From: Anaerolineales bacterium
GTDB taxonomy: Bacteria; Chloroflexota; Anaerolineae; Promineifilales; Promineifilaceae
NCBI GenBank assembly: GCA_020432595.1
Contig: JAGQGA010000413.1
Span: forward strand, 1-5,285
Direction of reading: 5' to 3'
Length of the DNA stretch: 5,285 bases
Made by a program: the position numbers and the translations under genes. The stretch's first letter is position 1; each line of letters starts with the position of its first letter. The notes under the pieces are model-generated. The model saw only the letters and a program-made list of their open reading frames with translations. It was not told the origin of the DNA and ran no database searches. Of the stretch, positions 1-5,285 are shown piece by piece.

Positions 1-200
1 GAACCAACTACCCCCACGGCCCGCTGGCCTGGGCCGACCATATTGGGCTGGACGCGGTGTTGGGGGTGATGACGGGGCTGTTTGCTGAATGGGGTGATGA
101 CCGTTATCGGCCGTCGCCTTTGCTCAAACGCATGGTTTTGGCGGGCAAGCTGGGCAAGAAGACAGGTGAGGGGTTTTATCGGTATGGAATGGAGGAATAG
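1..200 (+). CDS. 3-hydroxyacyl-CoA dehydrogenase, C-terminal fragment (5' end outside window)
   Basis: The reading frame is open from the left edge (first whole codon at position 3) and ends at TAG 198-200, giving 65 residues. The segment begins with [12 protein letters not shown] and continues with [11 protein letters not shown], then [14 protein letters not shown], and ends with [13 protein letters not shown]. These are hallmarks of the C-terminal, all-helical domain of 3-hydroxyacyl-CoA (3-hydroxybutyryl-CoA) dehydrogenases. That domain helps form the dimer and the substrate pocket; the NAD-binding Rossmann half would lie upstream, outside the window. The family oxidises L-3-hydroxyacyl-CoA to 3-ketoacyl-CoA with NAD+ in the cytoplasm, in beta-oxidation, butanoate or phenylacetate metabolism. 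Which pathway applies here cannot be told from this fragment. The protein ends normally after the conserved GFYRYG motif, so the 3' end looks intact. Confidence 0.9.
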   Translation, partial: TNYPHGPLAWADHIGLDAVLGVMTGLFAEWGDDRYRPSPLLKRMVLAGKLGKKTGEGFYRYGMEE

Positions 201-201
201 A

Positions 202-247
202 GATTGAAGATTGGAGACCGCTAATCTCCAATCTCCAATCTCTAATC
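202..247. repeat. Short GATTGGAGA-type repeats forming a hairpin
   Basis: The spacer after the dehydrogenase stop is built of GATTGGAGA and its complement TCTCCAATC. GATTGGAGA (209-217) can pair perfectly with 225-233, or with a second copy at 232-240; in the latter case pairing extends outward to 202-217/232-247 with two mismatches. There is no T-tract, so it is not a canonical Rho-independent terminator, although it could act as an mRNA 3' hairpin. The simple tandem/inverted character suggests one copy of a dispersed genomic repeat. Confidence 0.55.
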
Positions 248-257
248 AACCAGTGCT

Positions 258-506
258 ATGGCTGTTAAATATTGTGCAATGTGTAACACCGAGCCGGTGA
301 CGCGGCGGCGGGTGGGTGGGGAGGCGTTGGCTGAGGGAGAACTGTGCCCCGTGTGCTATGCGCCAACTTGTCGCTACCATTTGACGACGGTGCGCTGGCG
401 TTGGCGCAGCAGCGGCGAGGCGGATGCGGCGTTAGTGTGTAAGGCGTGCAAAAACAGCTATGCTCATCGCAATTGGGATACGCTGAATCGGGACTGGATT
501 ACGTAG
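258..506 (+). CDS. Small cysteine-rich protein with treble-clef/cross-brace-like zinc-finger spacing
   Basis: This 82-residue ORF starts at ATG 258 (the preceding in-frame stop is at 243-245) and stops at TAG 504-506. No strong Shine-Dalgarno is visible, so the start rests on ORF limits alone. I do not recognise a named family. It has eight potential zinc ligands in four pairs: C6/C9, C30/C33, C38/H41 and C61/C64, with an additional H70. The spacing C-x2-C-x20-C-x2-C-x4-C-x2-H-x19-C-x2-C resembles two-zinc cross-brace fingers (FYVE, AN1 or RING-like) more than simple zinc ribbons. The middle is basic and tryptophan-rich (RWRWR, residues 46-50), compatible with nucleic-acid or protein binding. 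There is no signal peptide or membrane segment, so it is probably cytoplasmic. It is convergent with the selenoprotein gene. A function cannot be assigned. Confidence 0.7.
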   Translation: MAVKYCAMCNTEPVTRRRVGGEALAEGELCPVCYAPTCRYHLTTVRWRWRSSGEADAALVCKACKNSYAHRNWDTLNRDWIT

Positions 507-513
507 GCTGATG

Positions 514-547
514 CATTGGCGATTGTGCCCAACCACAATCGCCAATG
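514..547. terminator. Perfect 14-bp hairpin between convergent genes (possible bidirectional terminator)
   Basis: CATTGGCGATTGTG (514-527) and its exact complement (534-547) flank a 6-nt loop. The hairpin lies 7 nt after the stop of the zinc-finger gene and 9 nt beyond the stop of the minus-strand selenoprotein gene, the expected place for a shared transcript end. Neither side has a good T-run; the plus side continues with AT-rich sequence. Termination is therefore inferred from position and stem strength. Confidence 0.55.
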
Positions 548-556
548 AACGATTTA

Positions 557-835
557 TTATTTGCTTTGGGGGTATTTGGGAACGTCTGGCCCTACCAGTT
601 GTTCAAAAAGCTGGAGGACTTCGCCGGGTTCGGCGTGCCGGCCGGTTTGCTTCTTGGAATAGAGAGGTTCATTATTGACAAGGACTTCAAAAGCACCTTT
701 GCTGCCAGTGATGATCACAAGATTGTCAATGATGTGCTGGTAATTGGTGAGAAGGTCTTGAACCGCACTCACGGTGCGGGCACTGTAGTTTCAGGGTACG
801 CAGTATTCAATCGAAATGTTATATTTTTCGGACAT
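557..835 (-). CDS. SelW/Rdx-family selenoprotein with CxxU motif (in-frame TGA at 791-793)
   Basis: Read on the minus strand, ATG 835-833 opens a frame of 92 residues ending at TAA 559-557 if the TGA at 793-791 is read as selenocysteine. The N-terminus is MSEKYNISIEYCVPU, so Cys12-Val-Pro-Sec15 forms the CxxU redox motif after a first beta strand, exactly where Rdx proteins (SelW, SelT, SelH and bacterial SelW-like) carry CxxC or CxxU. Downstream, LVIITGSKGAFEVLVNNEPLY and SKKQTGRHAEPGEVLQLF match the family's strand pair (G-x-F-E-V-x-V-N), the S-K/R-K-x-x-G-R segment and the final helix. Length is normal for the family. GGAGG (complement of 845-849) sits 9 nt before the ATG, a far better signal than the internal GTG at 772-770, which would remove the active site. 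A hairpin follows the TGA. Known role: thioredoxin-like fold, thiol redox; exact substrate unknown. The alternative is a nonsense-mutated cysteine homologue. Confidence 0.88.
763..779 (-). promoter_or_regulatory. Candidate bacterial SECIS hairpin
   Basis: On the minus strand the coding sequence after the TGA forms CCGCAC (779-774), loop CGTGA (773-769), then GTGCGG (768-763): a 6-bp perfect stem. The first two loop bases include G (772), followed by U (771), and the loop starts 17 nt past the TGA. This matches the known bacterial SECIS pattern of a small apical loop with an early G, about 16-37 nt from the UGA. A weaker outer pairing of TGAA (793-790) with TTCA (762-759) is possible. Predicted role: binding of SelB for selenocysteine insertion. 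Confidence 0.7.
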
Positions 836-906
836 AGTTTGTTTCCTCCAAAGTGATTTGTGTTGATTGGGTCACTTGCTGCAAGATGCGGACTCCATTC
901 CACTTT

Positions 907-935
907 AGTATAACGGCCGTTTCCCCTCTTGACAA
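907..935 (-). promoter_or_regulatory. Predicted sigma-70-type promoter of the selenoprotein gene
   Basis: On the minus strand TTGTCA (935-930), a 17-bp spacer and TATACT (912-907) match the -35/-10 consensus at 5/6 and 5/6 positions. Transcription would start near 900 and give a leader of about 65 nt before the ATG at 835. An AACGGCCGTT palindrome (912-921) occupies part of the spacer. Prediction from consensus only. Confidence 0.5.
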
Positions 936-957
936 CGTGATCCCTCTACGTTACCAT
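929..957 (+). promoter_or_regulatory. Predicted promoter of tRNA-Ala(CGC)
   Basis: TTGACA (929-934, perfect -35), a 17-bp spacer and TACCAT (952-957, 4/6 match to TATAAT) place a start site a few bases before the tRNA at 971. Its -35 overlaps the predicted -35 of the leftward selenoprotein promoter. No clear terminator follows the tRNA, so this promoter may also feed the leuS leader. Confidence 0.55.
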
Positions 958-970
958 TCCGTCCACTTCT

Positions 971-1043
<73 letters not shown>

Positions 1044-1103
1044 CTGGTTGATTCAGTACAGATAAATATTTTGGAAAAGCTGTGAACAGGAGTAGTAGGG
1101 AAA

Positions 1104-1134
1104 CTGTAATCAGTAATCGGTAAGCAGTTATCGG
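1104..1134 (+). repeat. 31-nt dispersed repeat within T-box Stem I
   Basis: The stretch beginning CTGTAATCAGTAATCGG lies on the 5' side of Stem I between the specifier-proximal helix and the AGAGA element. The opposite strand there has only about 3 unpaired nt, so this segment is an asymmetric extra. It matches the reverse complement of 1601-1631 at 26 of 31 positions. Internally AACTG (1102-1106) can pair with CAGTT (1125-1129), forming a side hairpin. Confidence 0.65.
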
Positions 1135-1266
1135 TGAAAGTAGAGAACCGGGTCGTTGGCTGGAAGCCTGGTAAATTTTTCCTGAACTCGCCTGGGAGCT
1201 GTGTCGGTGAAATGCAATAGCCTGCACCGGTTTGCACCCGTTACGTGCCAGAGTGGATGGTTTAGA

Positions 1267-1320
1267 GATTTTCGATTTGCTAATCAAGGCAACAATTGCT
1301 AGAATCATGAGTCGGAAATC
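1267..1320 (+). other. Hairpin in T-box leader directly before the embedded tRNA
   Basis: GATTTTCGA (1267-1275) pairs with TCGGAAATC (1312-1320) through 9 bp including one G-U, with an inner TTGC/GCAA pairing (1277-1280/1289-1292). It lies between the Stem II region and the tRNA, 5 nt from the tRNA 5' end. It may represent a displaced Stem III or a 5' flanking element for tRNA processing. Confidence 0.5.
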
Positions 1321-1325
1321 ATTTT

Positions 1326-1398
<73 letters not shown>

Positions 1399-1402
1399 CA
1401 AA

Positions 1403-1428
1403 GCTTTTTTCTGCATACAGGAAAAAGC
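1403..1428 (+). other. 11-bp hairpin between tRNA-Ala(GGC) and antiterminator (possible T-box Stem III)
   Basis: 1403-1413 pairs with 1418-1428 over 11 bp (one G-U) around a CATA loop. The T-run lies in the 5' arm, so this is not an intrinsic terminator for the tRNA. Its place just before the antiterminator is where Stem III of T-box leaders normally sits. Confidence 0.6.
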
Positions 1429-1438
1429 CGCCATCAAT

Positions 1439-1472
1439 CAGAGTGGTACCGCGGAAGCCCTTTTCGTCTCTG
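1439..1472 (+). promoter_or_regulatory. T-box antiterminator
   Basis: CAGAG (1439-1443) pairs with CTCTG (1468-1472), then comes the 7-nt bulge TGGTACC (1444-1450), then GCGGAA (1451-1456) pairs with TTTCGT (1462-1467). This is the canonical two-helix antiterminator. TGGT in the bulge is complementary to the ACCA 3' end expected for an uncharged tRNA with A73, which fits tRNA-Leu. Confidence 0.92.
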
Positions 1473-1490
1473 AACGAAGAGGGCTTTTTT
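1455..1490 (+). terminator. Intrinsic terminator of the leuS T-box leader
   Basis: AAGCCCTTTTCGT (1455-1467) pairs with 1474-1486 over 13 bp with one G-U around a 6-nt loop, and ends in a run of T (1485-1490). It shares 1455-1467 and most of the loop with the antiterminator, so the two are mutually exclusive. Confidence 0.95.
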
Positions 1491-1600
1491 GTTGCAATTT
1501 AACCGAAGGTACACAAACATTTAACGACCTGTTGATGTTACCGCCAGCTAATGCGACAAATACTGTATGAAGGTGCAAAAGGTGTTGAACCATTAGGGAA

Positions 1601-1631
1601 CTGATAACTGGTTACAGATTACTGTTTACTG
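1601..1631 (-). repeat. Inverted copy of the Stem I repeat in the leuS 5' UTR
   Basis: The segment beginning CTGATAACTGGTTACAG is the reverse complement, at 26/31 positions, of 1104-1134. It lies in the 162-nt stretch between the terminator and the leuS ATG (1491-1652), where I see no other gene or structured element. In the read-through transcript the two copies could pair over about 30 nt, but both may simply be members of a dispersed repeat family. Confidence 0.6.
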
Positions 1632-1652
1632 AAACAAAGGTGTTGATTGAGA

Positions 1653-4100
1653 ATGAGTGACGTATACAATCCGCAAGAAGTTGAAGCAAAGTGGCAAACG
1701 ACGTGGCAAGAGAGTGGTCTTTACCGCCAAACCGTTGATAAAAGCAAACCCAAACATTATGCGCTAACGATGCTTCCCTACCCATCCGGGGATTTGCACA
1801 TTGGGCATTGGTATGCCATGACCCCAAGCGATGCGCGGGCGCGGTTTATGCGGATGAAGGGGTACAACGTGCTGTTCCCGATGGGGTTTGATGCCTTTGG
1901 GCTGCCGGCCGAAAACGCGGCCATCAAGCGCAACATCCACCCCAAGAAGTGGACTTTTGCCAACATTGAACGGATGCGCGGCCAGCTTCGCAGCATGGGG
2001 GCAATGTTTGACTGGGAACGGGAGGCGGTGTCGGCTGATCCCACTTATTACAAATGGACGCAGTGGTTCTTCAAAAAGCTGCTGGAATATGATTTGGCTT
2101 ACCGCAAATTATCGGCCGTGGATTTTTGCCCCAACTGCAACACCACGCTGGCGCGGGAGCAGGTATGGGGGGATGACCGCCACTGCGAGCGGTGCGGCAC
2201 GCCCGTGATCAAGAAGGATTTGGAGCAGTGGTTCTTCAAGACGACCGACTACGCCGAGGAACTGCTGGACTTTAGCACCATTGATTGGCCGGAACGGGTG
2301 AAGGTGATGCAGACCAACTGGATCGGCCGTTCCACGGGAGCCAACGTCACTTTCCACACCGAGCAGGGCGACCCGATTGAGATTTTTACCACGCGGCCGG
2401 ATACGCTGTGGGGGGCGACCTTTATGGTGCTGGCTCCTGAACACCCGCTGGTGGACAAAATTACGACCGCTACCCAGGCCGATGCGGTGTCGGCCTACCG
2501 TGAAGCGGCCAAACGGCTGACCGATATTGACCGGGAAACGGCCGATCGTGAAAAAACCGGCGTGTTTACCGGTGCTTACGCCATTAACCCTGTCAACAAC
2601 GCCCGCATTCCCATCTGGATTGCCGACTACGTGCTGATAACCTACGGTTCGGGGGCGATCATGGCCGTGCCAGCCCACGACGAGCGCGACTTTGCCTTTG
2701 CCACTAAATTTGGGCTGGAAATTGTTGAAGTGATTCGCCAGCCGGGGCGCAGCGATGAAGACGGGCCGTTGACCGAGGCGTTTGTCTCCAAAACCGAAGG
2801 CACAATGATTAACTCCGGTGCCTTTGACGGCACGCCTGCCTCCGAAGGGGTGGAGACGGTGACGGCGTGGCTGGAAGCGCAGGGTATGGGCGAGAAGGCG
2901 GTCAACTACCGGCTGCGCGACTGGCTGATTAGCCGCCAGCGGTATTGGGGTGCGCCGATTCCCATTGTCTACTGCCCAGAACACGGGGCAGTGCCAGTGC
3001 CGGATGCCGAATTGCCGATTATGCTGCCCGATGATGTGGAGTTTATGCCAACGGGTGAAAGCCCACTGCGCTTCCACGAAGGATTTTTGCACACCACTTG
3101 CCCGGAATGTGGTCGGCCGGCGCTGCGCGAAACAGACACGATGGACACCTTTATGTGTTCGTCGTGGTACCAATACCGTTATCTCAGCCCCCATGACGAC
3201 GAACACCCGTTTGACCCCGAAGAAGGGGCGTACTGGCTGCCGGTGGATCAATATACGGGCGGGATTGAACACGCCACCATGCACCTGATTTACACCCGCT
3301 TTTTCACGATGGCGATGCGGAAGATGGGGCTGGTTGACCACAGCGAGCCGATGCTGGCACTGTATAACCAGGGGATGGTGTTGGGTGAGGACGGGGAAAA
3401 GATGTCGAAGTCGCGGGGCAACGTGGTGGCACCGGATGCGCTGGTGGCGCAGTATGGGGCAGACACAGTGCGGACGTATTTGATGTTTTTTGCCAAGTGG
3501 GATCAGGGTGGGCCGTGGAATTATGATGGCATTAAGGGGCCGCAGCGGTTGGTGCAGGATGTGTGGGAACTGTCGCGGCTGGCGTATGCGCCGGGGCAGG
3601 TGTCGGATGAGGCGAACCGGGCGCTGCGGCGCAAGACGCACCAGACGATCCGCAAGGTAACGGCCGATTTTGAAAACTTCTCCTTCAACACCGCCATTGC
3701 TGCCATTATGGAACTGCGAAACGCTATGCAGGCGGCGCGGCGCAGCGGCGACGTGGCGGCTGACGTGTGGGCCGAGGCGGTTGATTTGCTATTGCTGCTG
3801 CTGGCCCCAGTAGCTCCCCATGTAACCGAGGAGCTATGGGCGCAGCGTGGGCATGGCTACAGCATTCACCAGCAAAGCTGGCCGATGTGGGATGAAGAGG
3901 TCGCAAAGGAAGAATCTATTACGCTGGTAGTGCAGATTAACGGCAAGGTGCGGGATCGGATTGAGGTGCCGGCCGGTATGTCTGACGAAGAATTAAAAGC
4001 GTTGGCGTTGGCTTCGGAGCGGGTGGTGGAATGGTTAAACGGCCGTTCTCCCCACAAAGTCATCGTTGTCAAAGGCCGCTTGGTCAACATCGTTGGCTAA
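1653..4100 (+). CDS. leuS: Leucyl-tRNA synthetase
   Basis: Class I aminoacyl-tRNA synthetase of 815 residues, the usual bacterial length; it charges tRNA-Leu with leucine in the cytoplasm. From ATG 1653 it begins MSDVYNPQEVEAKWQ. HIGH is at 49-52 within PYPSGDLHIGH. A zinc knuckle uses C159/C162 and C178/C181. The CP1 editing domain contains TTRPDTLWGATF (from 246) and GAIMAVPAHDERD (ending D346), which hydrolyses mischarged tRNA. A second metal-like set is C441/H444/C483/C486. RQRYWGAPIP precedes it, and KMSKS is at 583-587 in EDGEKMSKSRGN. The helical anticodon-binding domain (APVAPHVTEELW) and the C-terminal QINGKVRDRIEVP segment follow. TTG at 1647 would add two residues and is closer to AAAGGTG (1636-1642); ATG is preferred by family N-termini. 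Position 502 is Cys in DTFMCSSWY, where Asp is common. Expression is governed by the upstream leucine T-box. Ends at TAA 4098-4100. Confidence 0.98.
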   Translation: MSDVYNPQEVEAKWQTTWQESGLYRQTVDKSKPKHYALTMLPYPSGDLHIGHWYAMTPSDARARFMRMKGYNVLFPMGFDAFGLPAENAAIKRNIHPKKWTFANIERMRGQLRSMGAMFDWEREAVSADPTYYKWTQWFFKKLLEYDLAYRKLSAVDFCPNCNTTLAREQVWGDDRHCERCGTPVIKKDLEQWFFKTTDYAEELLDFSTIDWPERVKVMQTNWIGRSTGANVTFHTEQGDPIEIFTTRPDTLWGATFMVLAPEHPLVDKITTATQADAVSAYREAAKRLTDIDRETADREKTGVFTGAYAINPVNNARIPIWIADYVLITYGSGAIMAVPAHDERDFAFATKFGLEIVEVIRQPGRSDEDGPLTEAFVSKTEGTMINSGAFDGTPASEGVETVTAWLEAQGMGEKAVNYRLRDWLISRQRYWGAPIPIVYCPEHGAVPVPDAELPIMLPDDVEFMPTGESPLRFHEGFLHTTCPECGRPALRETDTMDTFMCSSWYQYRYLSPHDDEHPFDPEEGAYWLPVDQYTGGIEHATMHLIYTRFFTMAMRKMGLVDHSEPMLALYNQGMVLGEDGEKMSKSRGNVVAPDALVAQYGADTVRTYLMFFAKWDQGGPWNYDGIKGPQRLVQDVWELSRLAYAPGQVSDEANRALRRKTHQTIRKVTADFENFSFNTAIAAIMELRNAMQAARRSGDVAADVWAEAVDLLLLLLAPVAPHVTEELWAQRGHGYSIHQQSWPMWDEEVAKEESITLVVQINGKVRDRIEVPAGMSDEELKALALASERVVEWLNGRSPHKVIVVKGRLVNIVG

Positions 4101-4110
4101 ATCTTTTCTG

Positions 4111-4172
4111 TACATGGAAGGACACGGACGAACACGGATACTTTTCCGTGTCCTTCCGCGTCCTTCCGTGTA
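4111..4172. terminator. Long imperfect hairpin between convergent leuS and glycosyltransferase
   Basis: 4111-4138 and 4145-4172 are inverted copies (24 of 28 positions match, one further pair is G-U) around a 6-nt loop. The arms are built of GGACACGGACGA-like units. The hairpin lies 10 nt after the leuS stop and 13 nt beyond the glycosyltransferase stop, suiting a bidirectional terminator. On the minus strand it is followed by TACAGAAAAG and on the plus strand by CCAAAAACGG, so there is no T-tract in either direction. Confidence 0.6.
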
Positions 4173-4177
4173 CCAAA

Positions 4178-5104
4178 AACGGCCGTTAATCCCCTTCCCC
4201 CAACTCCCGATAAATCCCCAACAATAACTGCGCCGTCTGTTCCCAGGAAAATTGGGCTGCCCGCGCTATGCCTGCCTGCACCCGTTCTGGTTGGCGGCCT
4301 TGTGAAACGGCCGTTTCCAGCGCCCCCACCAATGAATCCTGCTCACTTGGCTCAAAATAAGTTGCTAACTCACCCGCCACCTCTAGCGACGACGGAATGC
4401 GTGAGGCGACGACAGGGCAGCCGCAGGCCAGTGCCTCCAGCAGCGGAATGCCAAACCCTTCGGCCAACGAGGGGTAGACAAAGGCGGCGGCGTGGTTGTA
4501 GAGCCAGCAGAGCCGTTCGTCAGAAACGGCCGTTTCCACCACCACCCGCTCGGCCACCCCCAGCACCTGCACCTGCTGTTTTTCTGCCACCGAAAACGGC
4601 CGTCCCACTACCCGCAGCGCCACCTCGCTTCGCCCCGGCCAGGCGGCATAGGCGGCCAGCAGCCCGGCGAAGTTCTTGTAGTGGATACGGCTGCCAACAT
4701 AGAGGAGAAACGGCCGTTTGTCTTTTTCAATAGGACGCGGACGAGCGCGGACAAACGCGGATGAATCTGCGGAATCTGCGAAATCTTTGATTTCTGGTGG
4801 CAAAACCCTAAAAACAGGGCTGGCGGCCAGCGGCATGACCCACACCCGCGCCGGGTCTAGCCCGTAGAGCTTACACGCTTCCTGCTTGGCCGTTGCAGAA
4901 ATGGCGACGATGCTATCGGCGGTTTGCAGGGCTTGTTGCTTTTGCTGTCGCAGCCGTTCGTCGCCCCGGCTGGCAAAGAGGTGGGGTAGCTGTTCGTGGA
5001 TGGTGTCGTAGAGGGTTTGCAGGGTGGGAAAACGGCCGTTTTTTGGCGGCAAGGTGTAGTAGCTGCTGTGCCAGAGGGTGGGGTTGGTGGAAGAAACGGC
5101 CGTT
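4178..5104. repeat. Cluster of AACGGCCGTT palindromes
   Basis: Perfect copies occur at 4178-4187, 4306-4315, 4525-4534, 4709-4718, 5031-5040 and 5095-5104, with a 9/10 copy at 4595-4604. Two further perfect copies are at 912-921 and 4038-4047. A given decamer is expected about 0.005 times in 5.3 kb. Within the glycosyltransferase the copies fall in all three codon phases, encoding ETAVS/QTAVS, KRPF/GRPF or NGRF, so the conserved entity is the DNA word and not a peptide. Confidence 0.9.
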
Positions 5105-5285
5105 TGCACCCCCCATTCCCGCCACTGCCGCTGGGCGTGACCCCAGCCCGGCAGCGGCAGCGGCAGCCGAGGCAGCGTAGGCAACAACACCTGTTCAATC
5201 TGAACGTGCTGCGGCAGCGGGCTGCGGGCTTGCCCCACCAAAAGCCGCAGCCGCAAATCCGGTTCCAGGTCACACAAACGCGGCA
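4186..5285 (-). CDS. GT4-family glycosyltransferase (N-terminus beyond right edge)
   Basis: The minus-strand frame is open from the right edge to TAA 4188-4186, giving 365 complete residues. The frame stays open upstream of the TTG at 5277-5275, so the gene is cut by the window rather than starting there; probably a few tens of residues are missing. It is a GT-B fold retaining enzyme. The N-terminal half has LYDTIHEQLPHLF and ADSIVAISATAKQEACKLYG (acceptor-side domain). The nucleotide-sugar domain has FLLYVGSRIHYKNFAGLL, LCWLYNHAAAFVYPSLAEGFG and PLLEALACGCPVVAS. The E-x7-E motif is EGFGIPLLE, with glutamates at 4459-4461 and 4435-4437. Such enzymes add mannose or similar sugars to cell-envelope polysaccharides or glycolipids at the cytoplasmic membrane face; donor and acceptor cannot be read here. 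A repeat-derived polar linker (about 4730-4795) precedes the second domain. AACGGCCGTT occurs repeatedly, once overlapping the stop codon. Confidence 0.92.
   Translation of the reverse strand, partial: PRLCDLEPDLRLRLLVGQARSPLPQHVQIEQVLLPTLPRLPLPLPGWGHAQRQWREWGVQTAVSSTNPTLWHSSYYTLPPKNGRFPTLQTLYDTIHEQLPHLFASRGDERLRQQKQQALQTADSIVAISATAKQEACKLYGLDPARVWVMPLAASPVFRVLPPEIKDFADSADSSAFVRARPRPIEKDKRPFLLYVGSRIHYKNFAGLLAAYAAWPGRSEVALRVVGRPFSVAEKQQVQVLGVAERVVVETAVSDERLCWLYNHAAAFVYPSLAEGFGIPLLEALACGCPVVASRIPSSLEVAGELATYFEPSEQDSLVGALETAVSQGRQPERVQAGIARAAQFSWEQTAQLLLGIYRELGEGD
4731..4790. repeat. Tandem ACGCGGACGA-like repeat inside the glycosyltransferase gene
   Basis: Roughly 10-nt units (ACGCGGACGA, GCGCGGACAA, ACGCGGATGA), followed by TCTGCGGAA/TCTGCGAAA units, lie within the coding region. 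They resemble the GGACACGGACGAACACGGAT arms of the 4111-4172 hairpin. Read in frame on the minus strand they give a polar segment DFADSADSSAFVRARPRP between the two domains, keeping the frame open. Confidence 0.65.

Noticed and set aside
557..772. Selenoprotein gene starting at GTG 772
   Set aside because: This start removes the CxxU active site and the first beta strand and lacks a good Shine-Dalgarno, whereas ATG 835 has GGAGG at 9 nt.
545..856. Plus-strand ORF of 103 codons opposite the selenoprotein gene
   Set aside because: It is antisense to a gene with family-level match and a strong ribosome binding site, and its own translation resembles nothing I know.
1403..1428. Hairpin as terminator of tRNA-Ala(GGC)
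   Set aside because: The T-run is in the 5' arm and an A-run in the 3' arm, so no U-tract follows the stem; it fits T-box Stem III better.
1647..1652. leuS start at TTG 1647
   Set aside because: It has slightly better spacing to AAAGGTG, but adds only two residues and LeuRS N-termini favour the ATG at 1653. Not excluded.
2109..3641. 510-codon minus-strand ORF within leuS
   Set aside because: It is a shadow of the GC-rich leuS coding frame; its composition is biased (Arg, His, Pro) with no recognisable motif.
4302..4764. Proline- and arginine-rich plus-strand ORFs opposite the glycosyltransferase
   Set aside because: They are antisense to a clear GT4 gene; the low-complexity composition arises from its codon use and the AACGGCCGTT words.

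Overview
The window looks like a high-GC bacterial chromosome, most plausibly Chloroflexota (Anaerolineae-like). This is an inference from three things: a T-box leader on leuS, many dispersed short repeats of the 'gattggag', 'cagtaatcagtaat' and 'acgcggacga' types, and a very over-represented palindrome AACGGCCGTT. No 16S or phylogenetic marker was analysed, so the taxonomy is tentative.

Layout from left to right. Positions 1-200 are the 3' end of a 3-hydroxyacyl-CoA dehydrogenase gene. After a short repeat-rich hairpin comes an 82-residue cysteine-rich zinc-finger-like protein (258-506). It is convergent with a minus-strand gene at 557-835, which reads as a SelW/Rdx-type selenoprotein: ATG start, strong Shine-Dalgarno, an in-frame TGA inside a C-V-P-U motif, and a hairpin just 3' of the TGA that fits the bacterial SECIS pattern. 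Without recoding this gene would be missed or shortened to a GTG start.

An apparently divergent promoter region (about 907-957) drives the selenoprotein gene leftwards and tRNA-Ala(CGC) (971-1043) rightwards. A T-box riboswitch for leuS follows (1078-1490). It has a complete Stem I with specifier codon CUC (Leu), a Stem II region, a textbook antiterminator with the UGGUACC bulge, and a mutually exclusive terminator. A second intact tRNA gene, tRNA-Ala(GGC) at 1326-1398, lies inside this leader between the Stem II region and the antiterminator. Such an arrangement could couple tRNA processing to leader RNA integrity. A 31-nt dispersed repeat sits within Stem I, and an inverted copy lies just before leuS.

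leuS (1653-4100) is a full-length leucyl-tRNA synthetase with HIGH, KMSKS, zinc and editing-domain motifs. It is separated by a large hairpin from a convergent GT4-family glycosyltransferase (4186 to beyond the right edge, N-terminus missing). The glycosyltransferase gene carries several AACGGCCGTT palindromes in all three reading phases and an in-frame repeat-derived linker.

The translation-related items (two alanine tRNAs, a leucine-sensing leader, leuS) form one rightward block. The selenoprotein implies that selABCD-type machinery exists elsewhere in the genome.
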